64,000 nt of DNA from Streptomyces panaciradicis (GCF_023516615.1 NZ_JAMGBF010000098.1:1-64000); one strand, 5' to 3'. Positions 23,263-31,596 are shown, counted from the stretch's first letter. Notes: generated by a model not told the origin, from the letters alone. Made by a program: numbers and translations.

Positions 23263-24180
23263 ATGTTGAACCTGGAGCGCCTGCGCACCCTCGACGCCCT
23301 CGCCCGGCACGGCTCGGTCAGTGGCGCGGCCGAGGGCATGCACGTGACGACCTCGGCCGTCTCGCAGCAACTGTCCAAGCTGGAAAGGGAGGTGGGACAG
23401 CAGCTCGTCGCCAAGAACGGCCGGGGTGTACGGCTCACCGACGCCGGCCGGCTGCTCGCGGAGCACGCGGCCCGCATCCTCTCCCAGGTCGAGCTCGCCC
23501 AGTCCGACCTGGAGGCGCACCGCGGGGAGGTGGTCGGCGAACTCCGCCTCGCGGCGTTCCCGACCGCCGCGCGCGGCCTGTTCCCCCTCGCGCTCGCGCA
23601 GCTGCGCAAGGCGCACCCGGGCCTGCGCACCACCTCGCGCGAGATGGAGCCCGAGCCGGCCGTGCTCGCCGTGATGCGCGGCGACTTCGACCTCGCCGTC
23701 GTCCTGGACTGGTACAACAGGCCGCTGCCGATGCCGGAGGGACTGGTCAAGGCCGTCATCCTCGACGACACCGCCGACGTGGCCATGCCGGCCGACCACC
23801 GGCACGCCGACCGCGCCGAGGTGGACCTGGAGGACTTCGCCGACGACGACTGGGTCACCTGGAACGAGAACGAGTTCTGCCACGAGTGGCTGATCCACAC
23901 CCTGCGCTCCAAGGGCATCGAACCGCGCGTCGCCCACCGCGCCGAGGAACACCCCACCCAACTCGCGCTCGTCGGCGCGGGGTTGGGCGTGTGCGTGGCA
24001 CCGAGACTGGGTCGCGGCCCGGTCCCGGAGGGCGTGCGCACCGTGCCCGTACGGCAGCCGGTACGGCGCCAGATCTACGCCGTCTGGCGCGCGGACGCCG
24101 ACCGCCGCCCGTCGATCCGGGCGGCGGTGGAGGCGTTGCAGGAGGCAGGGCGGACCGTGAGTCAGGGCGGCAAACCCTAG
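23263..24180 (+). CDS. LysR family transcriptional regulator
   Basis: A 305-residue regulator. The N-terminal winged helix (MLNLERLRTLDALARHGSVSGAAEGMHVTTSAVSQQLSKLEREVG) is standard; the C-terminal part is the two-lobed effector domain. It is divergent from the EamA exporter and likely activates or represses it in response to a small molecule. Its stop codon overlaps the stop of the convergent flavin-type gene at 24177. It belongs to the ArgP/IciA-like group by length and HTH, but I cannot be more precise. Confidence 0.9.
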   Translation: MLNLERLRTLDALARHGSVSGAAEGMHVTTSAVSQQLSKLEREVGQQLVAKNGRGVRLTDAGRLLAEHAARILSQVELAQSDLEAHRGEVVGELRLAAFPTAARGLFPLALAQLRKAHPGLRTTSREMEPEPAVLAVMRGDFDLAVVLDWYNRPLPMPEGLVKAVILDDTADVAMPADHRHADRAEVDLEDFADDDWVTWNENEFCHEWLIHTLRSKGIEPRVAHRAEEHPTQLALVGAGLGVCVAPRLGRGPVPEGVRTVPVRQPVRRQIYAVWRADADRRPSIRAAVEALQEAGRTVSQGGKP

Positions 24181-24644
24181 GCAGGCCCCAGCTTGCGGAA
24201 GTCCCAGGAGACGATCTTGTCCGGGGTCAGCCGCACCCAGGCGTGCCGGCCGTCGTGCGGCATCTCCTCCAGACCGAAGTTCTTGCGGGCGAACAGCGTC
24301 TCGGGGACGTCCAGTTCGGCGCACAGCTCGCCGGTGCGCGGGAACTCGCCGACGAACTCGACCGATCCGGACAGCTCGACGCCGCGCAGCTCCTCGTACT
24401 CCTCGCCCGTGTCCACCACGATCGCCACCCGTGGGTCGCGGCGCAGGTCGGTCCACCGCTTGCTGCGCACGACGGAGTACAGCCACAACGACGTGCCGTC
24501 CCAGGCGAACCACAGGGTGCTGACGTGCGGAGCACCGTCCTTGGACACGGTGGCGACCCGGCAGGTGCGCTGGCTCACGAGGAACTCGTCCAGCTCGCCG
24601 GGCGTCATCATGATCTTCCGGCCCCGACGCTGAGTGACGGTCAT
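24177..24644 (-). CDS. Pyridoxamine 5'-phosphate oxidase / F420-type split-barrel protein
   Basis: A 155-residue split-barrel protein with TCRVATVSKDGAPHVSTLWFAWDGTSLWLYS and VRSKRWTDLRRDPRVAIVVDTG. These match the PPOX/F420-binding family common in actinobacteria, which bind FMN or coenzyme F420 to reduce varied substrates. The cofactor cannot be decided by eye. The ATG at 24644 has GAGAAGAGGGGG upstream. A 10-bp inverted repeat (24669-24698) lies in its promoter region. Confidence 0.82.
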   Translation of the reverse strand: MTVTQRRGRKIMMTPGELDEFLVSQRTCRVATVSKDGAPHVSTLWFAWDGTSLWLYSVVRSKRWTDLRRDPRVAIVVDTGEEYEELRGVELSGSVEFVGEFPRTGELCAELDVPETLFARKNFGLEEMPHDGRHAWVRLTPDKIVSWDFRKLGPA

Positions 24645-24668
24645 GTGTCCCCCTCTTCTCTCACGTCG

Positions 24669-24698
24669 TGTCAGAGGAACTCGGATGATCCTCTGACA
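24669..24698. promoter_or_regulatory. Perfect 10-bp inverted repeat, operator candidate
   Basis: TGTCAGAGGA (24669-24678) and TCCTCTGACA (24689-24698) are exact inverted copies with a 10-base spacer, so the centres of half-sites are two helical turns apart. A further CGTCAG follows at 24702. It lies 25 bases upstream of the leftward gene start at 24644 and 92 bases upstream of the rightward gene at 24791, so it could control either or both. I do not recognise the regulator. Confidence 0.5.
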
Positions 24699-24790
24699 TC
24701 ACGTCAGAAAAGGATGGGTCGTCTTCCGTCCTCGCGCAATGGTGGCTACTCTCGCGCCCGCTGGGAACCCGCAGGCGACCAGGGGGAACC

Positions 24791-25447
24791 GTGCCGTCGT
24801 ACGAAAAGCTCAGCGAACTCCTCGACCCCGCCACGACCGTGCTGCTCACCGTGGAGTGCCAGCAGGGCGTCGTCGGCCCCGACAGCGCCCTTCCTGAACT
24901 CGCCCGTGAGGCACGCGCGTCCGGCGTCCTCGCCAACATCGCACGACTGGTCGCCGCCGCGCACGCCTGCGGTGTCCAGGTCCTGCACGCCGTCGCCGAA
25001 CGGCGTCCGGACGGCCGCGGCGCGAGCCGCAACGCCCGCCTCTTCCGGGCCGCCGAGCGCCTCCCCGTCCAGCAGCTGTCCGGCAGCGCGGCGGTCCGGG
25101 TGGCCGCCCCGATCGAGGTGACCGAGGAGGACCTCGTCGTACGACGGCTGCACGGACTGTCCCCGATCCAGGGCACCGACGTCGACGCGCTGCTGCGCAA
25201 CCTGGGCTGCCGCACGCTCGTCGTCACCGGCGTCTCGGCCAACGTGGCGATCCCCAACGCCGTCTTCGACGCGGTCAACCGCGGCTACACCGCCGTGGTG
25301 CCGTCCGACGCCGTAGCGGGGGTCCCCTCCGACTACACCCCCGCGATGATCCGGCACACCCTCGCCCTGGTCGCCACGGTCGCGACCACGGACGAGGTGC
25401 TGGACTGCCTGCGACGGCCCGGGCGCGGCCGGGTCAGGACAGCGTGA
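24791..25447 (+). CDS. Isochorismatase-fold protein lacking the catalytic triad
   Basis: A 218-residue protein of the isochorismatase/cysteine-hydrolase fold. The usual Asp-Lys-Cys triad is replaced: E22 in TVECQQG (normally Asp), R118 in VVRRLHG (normally Lys) and A153 in VSANVAIP (normally Cys). It therefore cannot work by the standard cysteine mechanism and may be a binding or regulatory protein, or use other chemistry. GTG 24791 is the start. Its end overlaps the convergent Rieske gene by 14 bases. Confidence 0.8.
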   Translation: MPSYEKLSELLDPATTVLLTVECQQGVVGPDSALPELAREARASGVLANIARLVAAAHACGVQVLHAVAERRPDGRGASRNARLFRAAERLPVQQLSGSAAVRVAAPIEVTEEDLVVRRLHGLSPIQGTDVDALLRNLGCRTLVVTGVSANVAIPNAVFDAVNRGYTAVVPSDAVAGVPSDYTPAMIRHTLALVATVATTDEVLDCLRRPGRGRVRTA

Positions 25448-25937
25448 TCGAGTCCCCGCTCACGGTCACCTTCTCGGCCGTCAGCCCCGAGGTCGCCGGG
25501 CCCTTCTTCACGCTGCCGTCCTCGACGGAGAACTGACTGCCGTGGCACGGGCAGACGATGACGCCGTTCGCGATGCTGCTCACCGCGCACCCCGCGTGCG
25601 GGCACTTGGTCGAGAACGCCTTGAAGGTGCCCGAGGCGGGCTGGGTGACCACCACGGCCTGGTCCTTGAAGATCTTGCCGCCGCCCTCGGGGATGTCGGC
25701 GGTCTTCGCCAGGGCAGCGCCGCCGCCCGAGCCGGCCGAGGCGCTCGCACCCGTGTCGCCGGTGGTGCCGCCGGTCGTGTTCGCGCCGGCCTGGGTGTTC
25801 GAGCCGGACGAGGCGGAGTCGTCGTCGGAGGAGCCGCACGCGGTCAGCGCGACGGCGAGCCCGGCCGCGCCGACCGCCGCCACGACGGTCCGGCGGCCGG
25901 GCGCCGCGGTGGGGGGAAGCGATTCGCTGGTCGTCAT
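25434..25937 (-). CDS. Exported Rieske [2Fe-2S] lipoprotein
   Basis: A 167-residue protein. The N-terminus has twin arginines (R15-R16) and a lipobox LTAC (C34), then a Ser/Gly/Thr-rich linker of about 40 residues. The C-terminal Rieske domain has both cluster motifs: C112-P-H114 with C117, and C129-P-C131-H132. It should hold a [2Fe-2S] cluster at the outer face of the membrane, exported by Tat with the cluster bound. Partner in electron transfer is unknown; no cytochrome is adjacent. Such small Rieske lipoproteins are common in Streptomyces. Confidence 0.9.
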   Translation of the reverse strand: MTTSESLPPTAAPGRRTVVAAVGAAGLAVALTACGSSDDDSASSGSNTQAGANTTGGTTGDTGASASAGSGGGAALAKTADIPEGGGKIFKDQAVVVTQPASGTFKAFSTKCPHAGCAVSSIANGVIVCPCHGSQFSVEDGSVKKGPATSGLTAEKVTVSGDSITLS

Positions 25938-26100
25938 GCCGACGTCCCTTCATAGCAAGCTTCGTAGATCTGGACAGGGGTACGGGCCGGAGCCGTTGGT
26001 TGTTCAGCCGATGTAGACGCTGTCGAGATCTAAACGCGTTCGAGTTCAGGTCGGGGTAAACCCGAGCTGTCGGTTCGCTGTCGGCCAGTAACCTGGGGCG

Positions 26101-26865
26101 ATGCTCAAGGAAGTCATCGCGACCCGGTACATCACGCCCCTGCGCGAGGGCGGCTCGCTGCCGGGACTCGTCGAGGCGGACGACTTCGGGACGTACGTCA
26201 TGAAGTTCACCGGCGCCGGACAGGGCCGCAAGACCCTGGTCGCCGAGGTCGTCTGCGGCGAACTCGCCCGCCGGCTGGGCTTCAGGATGCCCCGCCTGGT
26301 GACGCTCGACCTCGACCCGGTGGTGGGCCTCGGCGAACCGGACCAGCAGGTGCAGGAGCTGCTGCGGTCCAGCGGCGGCACCAACCTCGGCATGGACTTC
26401 CTCCCGGGCGCCCTCGGCTTCGACCCGCTCGCCTTCGAGGTGAGCCCCGAGGAGGCCGGCCGGGTGCTGTGGTTCGACGCGCTGATCAACAACGTCGACC
26501 GCTCCTGGCGCAACCCCAACCTGCTGATGTGGCGCGGCGAGCTGTGGCTCATCGACCACGGCGCCACCATGATCTGGCACCACAACTGGCCCGGCGCCGA
26601 GGCCTCCGCCGCCCGCCCCTACGACGCCTCCGACCACGCCCTGAGGTCCTTCGCGCCGGACATCGCCGGGGCCGCGGCCGAGCTGGCCCCGCAGGTCACC
26701 GAGGACCTCCTCGCCGAGGTCACCGCCGAGGTCCCGGACGTCTGGCTGGCCGGCGAGCCCGGCTTCGACACGCCGGACGACCTCCGGCGCGCCTACGCCC
26801 GGCCGCTGCTGGCCCGGGCCACGTCCGTCCACGAGCGCATCACGGGAATCGAGGCAGGCAAGTGA
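26101..26865 (+). CDS. HipA-like protein kinase, short form
   Basis: A 254-residue protein resembling the kinase core of HipA, without its N-terminal subdomain. Likely functional residues are intact: K35 in YVMKF (ATP binding), D133 and N138 in NNVDRSWRNPN (catalytic loop) and D152 in LIDHG (metal binding). HipA proteins phosphorylate targets such as tRNA synthetases and are toxins when paired with HipB, but there is no HipB here. Instead its stop overlaps the GTG of a DUF3037 gene. No ribosome-binding site precedes the ATG; TAACCT at 26089-26094 is 6 bases upstream, so the mRNA is probably leaderless. Confidence 0.8.
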   Translation: MLKEVIATRYITPLREGGSLPGLVEADDFGTYVMKFTGAGQGRKTLVAEVVCGELARRLGFRMPRLVTLDLDPVVGLGEPDQQVQELLRSSGGTNLGMDFLPGALGFDPLAFEVSPEEAGRVLWFDALINNVDRSWRNPNLLMWRGELWLIDHGATMIWHHNWPGAEASAARPYDASDHALRSFAPDIAGAAAELAPQVTEDLLAEVTAEVPDVWLAGEPGFDTPDDLRRAYARPLLARATSVHERITGIEAGK

Positions 26866-27311
26866 GCGAACGCCACATCCACATGGCCGGCTCCGTGGTC
26901 GAGCGGCACATCATCCGGGGCAGCGAGGCCAACGACCGGGACGTCTTCGAGTACGCGCTGCTGCGCGTCGTGCCCCGCGCCGAGCGCGGCGAGTGCATCA
27001 ACGCCGGCGTCCTGCTGTACTGCCGCGCGAAGGCGTACGTCGGCGCCCGCACCCACCTCGACGAGGCGCGGCTGCTCGCCCTCGACCCGCGGGCCGACGT
27101 GGCCGGGATCCGGGCGGCGCTCGGCGCCGTCGAGCGGGTCTGCGGCGGGGGAGAAGCGGCCGGGCAGGCCGCCGGCGAGGACGCCGGACGGCGTTTTCGG
27201 TGGCTCGTCGCGCCGCGCTCCACGGTCGTGCGGCCCGGACCGGTGCACACTGGGCTCACCGCCGATCCGGCGGCCGAGACGGAGCGACTGCTCGACCTGC
27301 TCGTGAGGTAA
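26862..27311 (+). CDS. DUF3037 protein, partner of the HipA-like kinase
   Basis: A 149-residue protein with the DUF3037 signature (FEYALLRVVPRAERGECINAGVLLYCRAKAYVGAR). Function unknown. The GTG at 26862 forms a GTGA overlap with the kinase gene, so translation is coupled and the products are probably made in fixed ratio. The recurrence of HipA-like kinase plus DUF3037 in bacteria suggests a functional pair, perhaps kinase and regulator or substrate; this is inference. It ends in a leucine-rich helix ERLLDLLVR. Confidence 0.8.
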   Translation: MSERHIHMAGSVVERHIIRGSEANDRDVFEYALLRVVPRAERGECINAGVLLYCRAKAYVGARTHLDEARLLALDPRADVAGIRAALGAVERVCGGGEAAGQAAGEDAGRRFRWLVAPRSTVVRPGPVHTGLTADPAAETERLLDLLVR

Positions 27312-27336
27312 TCGATCACACCGGGCTCGTGTGGCG

Positions 27337-27397
27337 TTGACACCGCGTGCCAGGGCTTCTAGCGTCACGTGCGACGAAGGTACTAAGCGGTCGCTCA
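27337..27397 (+). promoter_or_regulatory. Promoter with TetR-type operator for the SDR pair
   Basis: TTGACA (27337-27342) and TAGCGT (27360-27365) with a 17-base spacer form a good HrdB-type promoter. Just downstream, TAAGCGGTCGCTCA (27384-27397) is a near-perfect palindrome of the kind bound by TetR-family regulators of lipid genes. It would lie around +15 to +25, consistent with repression. The ribosome-binding site GAGGAG follows before the ATG at 27437. Confidence 0.6.
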
Positions 27398-27436
27398 CCG
27401 CGCCGCAGGTTCTCTCGAGGGCGAGGAGAAGCAGCA

Positions 27437-28198
27437 ATGTCCACCACTGAGCAGCGGGTAGCCGTGGTCACCGGCGGAGCACGCGGCATCGGGGCCGCCA
27501 CCGCCGTACGACTGGCCGCCGAGGGCCGCGCGGTCGCCGTCATCGACCTCGACGAGGGTGCCTGCAAGGACACCGTCGAGAAGATCACCGCGGCCGGCGG
27601 CAAGGCCATCGCGGTCGGTTGCGACGTCTCCGACGAGGCGCAGGTCGAGGCCGCCGTCGCCCGCATCGCCGAGGAACTCGGCGCGCCGACCATCCTGGTC
27701 AACAACGCGGGCGTGCTGCGCGACAACCTGCTGTTCAAGATGAGCGTCTCCGACTGGGACACCGTCATGAACGTCCACCTGCGCGGCGCCTTCCTGATGT
27801 CGAAGGCCTGCCAGAAGCACATGGTCGACGCGGGCTTCGGCCGCATCGTCAACCTGTCCTCCTCCTCGGCGCTCGGCAACCGCGGCCAGGTCAACTACTC
27901 GGCCGCCAAGGCCGGTCTGCAGGGCTTCACCAAGACCCTCGCCAAGGAGCTCGGCAAGTTCGGCGTCACCGCCAACGCCGTCGCCCCCGGCTTCATCGCC
28001 ACCGAGATGACCAAGGCCACCGCCGACCGCGTCGGCATGGGCTTCGAGGACTTCAAGGCCGCCGCGGCCACCCAGATCCCCGTCGCCCGGGTGGGCGAGC
28101 CGGACGACATCGCCAACGCCATCGCCTTCTTCACCGGCGAGGCGGCCGGATTCGTCTCCGGCCAGGTGCTGTACGTCGCCGGCGGACCGCTCGACTAG
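27437..28198 (+). CDS. 3-oxoacyl-ACP reductase-like SDR (FabG-type)
   Basis: A 253-residue short-chain dehydrogenase. The cofactor motif is TGGARGIG, the NNAG motif is present, and the catalytic Ser, Tyr and Lys are seen in NLSSSSALGNRGQVNYSAAKA. FabG proteins reduce 3-oxoacyl-ACP with NADPH in fatty acid synthesis; this one is likely a paralogue outside the main fab operon. ATG 27437 follows GAGGAG. It forms an operon with a second SDR 14 bases downstream, under a TetR-like operator. Confidence 0.88.
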   Translation: MSTTEQRVAVVTGGARGIGAATAVRLAAEGRAVAVIDLDEGACKDTVEKITAAGGKAIAVGCDVSDEAQVEAAVARIAEELGAPTILVNNAGVLRDNLLFKMSVSDWDTVMNVHLRGAFLMSKACQKHMVDAGFGRIVNLSSSSALGNRGQVNYSAAKAGLQGFTKTLAKELGKFGVTANAVAPGFIATEMTKATADRVGMGFEDFKAAAATQIPVARVGEPDDIANAIAFFTGEAAGFVSGQVLYVAGGPLD

Positions 28199-28212
28199 GA
28201 GAACCCCCAGCC

Positions 28213-28974
28213 ATGACTGAACTGCCCGCACTCTCCGGCAAGGTCGCCCTCGTCACGGGCGCCAGCCGCGGCATCGGCTACGGCGTCGCCGAGGCGCTCG
28301 TCGCCCGCGGCGACCGCGTGGCCATCACCGGCCGCAACGAGGACGCCCTCAAGGAGGCCGTCGACCAGCTCGGCGCCGACCGTGTCATCGGCATCGCCGG
28401 CAAGGCGCACGACCTGGACCACCAGGCCGAGGCCGTCGCGCGCACCATGGAGGCCTTCGGCCGCGTCGACTTCCTGGTCAACAACGCCGGCACCAACCCG
28501 GTGTTCGGCCCGATCGCCGACCTCGACCTGAACGTGGCGCGCAAGGTCTTCGAGACCAACGTGATCTCCGCGCTCGGCTTCGCGCAGAAGACCTGGCACG
28601 CCTGGCAGAAGGACAACGGCGGCGCCATCGTCAACATCGCCTCCGTCGCGGGCCTCGCGCCCTCGCCCTTCATCGCCGCCTACGGCGTCAGCAAGGCCGC
28701 GCTGATCAACCTGACGCAGCAGCTGGCGCACGAGTTCGCGCCCAAGGTGCGGGTCAACGCGATCGCCCCGGCCGTCGTCAAGACCAAGTTCGCCCAGGCC
28801 CTGTACGAGGGCCGGGAGGCCGAGGCGGCCGCCGCCTACCCGCTCGCCCGGCTCGGCGTGCCGTCCGACATCGGCGGCGCCGCGGCGTTCCTCACCTCCG
28901 AGCAGTCCGACTGGGTCACCGGCCAGACGCTCGTGGTCGACGGCGGCATCTTCCTGAACGCCGGAGTGGGCTGA
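28213..28974 (+). CDS. Short-chain dehydrogenase/reductase (SDR)
   Basis: A 253-residue SDR with TGASRGIG (cofactor), NNAG and the catalytic YGVSKAA region (NIASVAGLAPSPFIAAYGVSKAA). Substrate unknown. It starts 14 bases after the preceding FabG-type gene and its end is marked by a strong hairpin, so the two genes form a unit. The pair may reduce different acyl or ketone intermediates in a lipid-related pathway. Confidence 0.87.
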   Translation: MTELPALSGKVALVTGASRGIGYGVAEALVARGDRVAITGRNEDALKEAVDQLGADRVIGIAGKAHDLDHQAEAVARTMEAFGRVDFLVNNAGTNPVFGPIADLDLNVARKVFETNVISALGFAQKTWHAWQKDNGGAIVNIASVAGLAPSPFIAAYGVSKAALINLTQQLAHEFAPKVRVNAIAPAVVKTKFAQALYEGREAEAAAAYPLARLGVPSDIGGAAAFLTSEQSDWVTGQTLVVDGGIFLNAGVG

Positions 28975-29008
28975 GAAACCCGCCCGCGAGGGTAACGATC
29001 GGGCACCC

Positions 29009-29043
29009 GAGGGCGCCGTTTCCTTGACGGAAACGGCGCCCTC
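29009..29043 (+). terminator. Strong hairpin after the SDR operon
   Basis: Perfect 15-bp stem GAGGGCGCCGTTTCC (29009-29023) / GGAAACGGCGCCCTC (29029-29043) with a 5-base loop, 34 bases after the stop at 28974. A clear terminator. Confidence 0.85.
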
Positions 29044-29070
29044 GTCGTCGTACGGAAGGGGTGCGCGGCG

Positions 29071-29148
29071 ATGACAACGTCGTCATAAACAAGCTGATCA
29101 AGCCCCTTGTACGCGGCGGGTTCAACCCCCGTTGCCCTGCGGTATGGT
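29071..29148 (+). promoter_or_regulatory. Promoter region of the peptide-binding lipoprotein gene
   Basis: TTCAAC (29121-29126) and TATGGT (29143-29148), 16 bases apart, would start transcription near 29155, some 30 bases before the GTG at 29187. Upstream, ATGAC (29071-29075) and GTCAT (29082-29086) form an inverted repeat that could be an operator. Confidence 0.45.
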
Positions 29149-29186
29149 CTGCCGACCCTTGGTACGGCAGATCGAGGAGCGAGCGC

Positions 29187-30770
29187 GTGTTCAACCGGAA
29201 GCGACGCCTGCGTCAGGCGGCGGCCATCGCGTCCATATCGTCCCTGGTGACCGGCTGCGGGGTCCTGTCGTCGGACTCCTCCGACAGCAAGGGGCCGATC
29301 ACCGTCGGCACCACCAGCGCCCCCAGCACACTGGATCCCGCCGCCTCCTGGGACCAGTCCTGGGAGTTGTTCCGGAACATTTACCAAACGCTCCTCAGCT
29401 ACCCGTCGGGCGCGACCACTCCGCAGCCCGACGCGGCGGAGAGCTGCCGCTTCGCGGACAGTTCGAACAGAACGTACAGATGCCGGCTGCGCTCCGGCCT
29501 GAAGTTCTCCGACGGGCACACGCTCGACGCCGCGGCGGTGAAGTACTCCATCGACCGCATCAGGAAGATCAACCTCAACGGCGGCCCCGCGGGCCTGCTC
29601 GGCAGCCTCGACCGGGTCCAGGTGCTCGGCGACAGCGAGATCGTCTTCCACCTCAACAAGCCGGACGCCACCTTCCCGTTCGTGCTCGCCACGCCCGCGA
29701 TGTCCATCGTGGACCCGGAGGAGTACCCGGCCTCCTCCCTGCGCAAGGACGACAAGATCTACGGCTCCGGGCCGTACACCCTGCGCTCCTACGAGGACGG
29801 CAAGCGGGCCGAACTCGCCAGGAACGACAGCTACAAGGGCGCCGCCGAGCGCAAGAACGACGCGGTGACCATCCGCTACTACCGGGAGTCGGCCCCCATG
29901 GTCGCCGACCTCAAGAAGGGCAGCCTCGACGTCGCCTTCCGCGGCCTCGACGCCGACGACATCGTCGGGCTGCAGAAGCACAACACCGACGGCAGCCTGC
30001 AGCTCATCGAGGGCTCCGGCATCGAGATCAACTACCTGGTCTTCAACCCCAAGGACCCCTGGGCCGGGAAGGCCGCGGTGCGCAAGGCCGTCGCCCAGGT
30101 CATCGACCGCGGCGCCATCGCGCACAAGGTCTACAAGGACACCGTCGAACCGCTGTACTCGATGGTCCCCAAGGGCCTGACCGGTCACACGACCGACTTC
30201 TTCGACGACTTCGGCAGCCCCAGCGCGGCCAAGGCCCGCAAGATCCTCACCACCGCCGGCATCACCCAGCGCGTCCCGCTCACCCTCTGGTACACCAGCG
30301 ACCGCTACGGCTCGCAGACCAAGCCGGAGTTCGCCGAGATCAAGCGCCAGCTGGAGGACTCCGGCCTGTTCACGGTGACCCTCAAGGACCGGCCCTGGAA
30401 GACGTACGTCACCGGCTACCAGAAGGGCGAGTACCCGGTCTTCGGGCGCGGCTGGTTCCCCGACTTCCCGGACCCCGACAACTTCATCGCGCCCTTCGTG
30501 GGCAAGCAGAACGCCCTCGGCACGCCCTACCCGGCGCCCGAGATCACCGGCGTGCTGCTGCCCCGCTCGCGCAGTGTGAGCGACCGCGCCAACGTCGTCT
30601 CGGACTTCGAGCAGGCGCAGAAGATCCTCGTCGAGGACGCCCGGTTGCTGCCGTTGTGGCAGGGCAAGCAGTTCGTGGCCGCCAGCGACGACATCTCCGG
30701 CGCGGAGCAGGCGCTCGACCCGTCGACGATCATGATGATGGGGCAGCTGTCCCGCAAGACCAGCTGGTAG
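29187..30770 (+). CDS. Oligopeptide/nickel-type ABC substrate-binding lipoprotein (SBP_bac_5)
   Basis: A 527-residue binding protein. The signal peptide ends in the lipobox LVTGC (C24). The mature part has the family's ITVGTTSAPSTLDPAASWDQSW opening and the C-terminal RGWFPDFPDPDNF. Such proteins bind peptides, nickel-ligand complexes or sugars outside the cell. No permease or ATPase genes are nearby, so it is an orphan that must work with a remote transporter. GTG 29187 has GAGGAG 7 bases upstream. Confidence 0.88.
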   Translation: MFNRKRRLRQAAAIASISSLVTGCGVLSSDSSDSKGPITVGTTSAPSTLDPAASWDQSWELFRNIYQTLLSYPSGATTPQPDAAESCRFADSSNRTYRCRLRSGLKFSDGHTLDAAAVKYSIDRIRKINLNGGPAGLLGSLDRVQVLGDSEIVFHLNKPDATFPFVLATPAMSIVDPEEYPASSLRKDDKIYGSGPYTLRSYEDGKRAELARNDSYKGAAERKNDAVTIRYYRESAPMVADLKKGSLDVAFRGLDADDIVGLQKHNTDGSLQLIEGSGIEINYLVFNPKDPWAGKAAVRKAVAQVIDRGAIAHKVYKDTVEPLYSMVPKGLTGHTTDFFDDFGSPSAAKARKILTTAGITQRVPLTLWYTSDRYGSQTKPEFAEIKRQLEDSGLFTVTLKDRPWKTYVTGYQKGEYPVFGRGWFPDFPDPDNFIAPFVGKQNALGTPYPAPEITGVLLPRSRSVSDRANVVSDFEQAQKILVEDARLLPLWQGKQFVAASDDISGAEQALDPSTIMMMGQLSRKTSW

Positions 30771-30876
30771 CGGGCGGATCTCGGTGAGCGCGGGGCCGTT
30801 GTCAGTGGTCGCCTGTAGGTTCTGAGACCTGGAAGTGACCGCACACCGTTCCACCGCACACCGTGAGGAAGTTGAC

Positions 30877-31560
30877 GTGACCGACATCGCCATGCTGCCC
30901 GAGTCCTGGCGCGGGGTTCTGGGCGACGAGCTGCAGCAGCCCTACTTCAAGGAGCTGACGGAGTTCGTCGAGGAGGAGCGGGCGAAGGGTCCCGTCTATC
31001 CGCCGCGCGAGGAGGTCTTCGCCGCGCTGGACGCCACCCCCTACGACCAGGTGAAGGTCCTGATCCTCGGTCAGGACCCCTACCACGGCGAGGGCCAGGG
31101 ACACGGCCTGTGCTTCTCGGTCCGCCCCGGTGTGAAGATCCCGCCCTCCCTGCGCAACATCTACAAGGAGATGCACGAGGAGCTCGGCACCCCCGTCCCG
31201 GACAACGGCTACCTGATGCCGTGGGCCCAGCAGGGCGTCCTGCTGCTGAACGCGGTGCTCACGGTCCGCTCCGGCGAGGCGAACTCGCACAAGGGCAAGG
31301 GCTGGGAGAAGTTCACGGACGCGGTGATCCGCGCGGTCGCCGAGCGCCCCGACCCGGCGGTCTTCGTGCTGTGGGGCAACTACGCGCAGAAGAAGCTCCC
31401 GCTGATCGACGAGACGCGGCACGCGGTGGTCAAGGGCGCGCACCCCTCGCCGCTGTCCGCGAAGAAGTTCTTCGGCTCCCGTCCGTTCACGCAGATCAAC
31501 GAGGCCGTGGCGCGGCAGGGCCACGAGCCGATCGACTGGACGGTGCCGAACCTGGGCTGA
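30877..31560 (+). CDS. ung: Uracil-DNA glycosylase, family 1
   Basis: A 227-residue enzyme that removes uracil from DNA, starting base excision repair. The water-activating aspartate D67 is in GQDPYHG and the catalytic H189 is in HPSPLS; both loops and the FFGSRPF end are intact. Length is normal for the family. GTG 30877 follows GAGGAAG. Single gene followed by a hairpin. Streptomyces species usually have two Ung proteins; this would be one of them. Confidence 0.95.
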   Translation: MTDIAMLPESWRGVLGDELQQPYFKELTEFVEEERAKGPVYPPREEVFAALDATPYDQVKVLILGQDPYHGEGQGHGLCFSVRPGVKIPPSLRNIYKEMHEELGTPVPDNGYLMPWAQQGVLLLNAVLTVRSGEANSHKGKGWEKFTDAVIRAVAERPDPAVFVLWGNYAQKKLPLIDETRHAVVKGAHPSPLSAKKFFGSRPFTQINEAVARQGHEPIDWTVPNLG

Positions 31561-31566
31561 GCGCCG

Positions 31567-31596
31567 CCGGGCCGGTTCCGCACCGGACCGGCCCGG
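31567..31596 (+). terminator. Hairpin downstream of ung
   Basis: Perfect 10-bp stem CCGGGCCGGT (31567-31576) / ACCGGCCCGG (31587-31596) with a 10-base loop, starting 6 bases after the ung stop. Confidence 0.7.

Noticed and set aside
26101..27311. Classical HipBA toxin-antitoxin locus
   Set aside because: No helix-turn-helix HipB gene is present and the kinase lacks the HipA N-terminal subdomain; the partner is DUF3037 instead.
29080..29145. tRNA-like T-arm (GCGGG-TTCAACC-CCCGT)
   Set aside because: Stem and loop look like a T-arm, but there is no matching acceptor stem, D-arm or anticodon arm at the right distances. TTCAAC is better explained as a -35 element.
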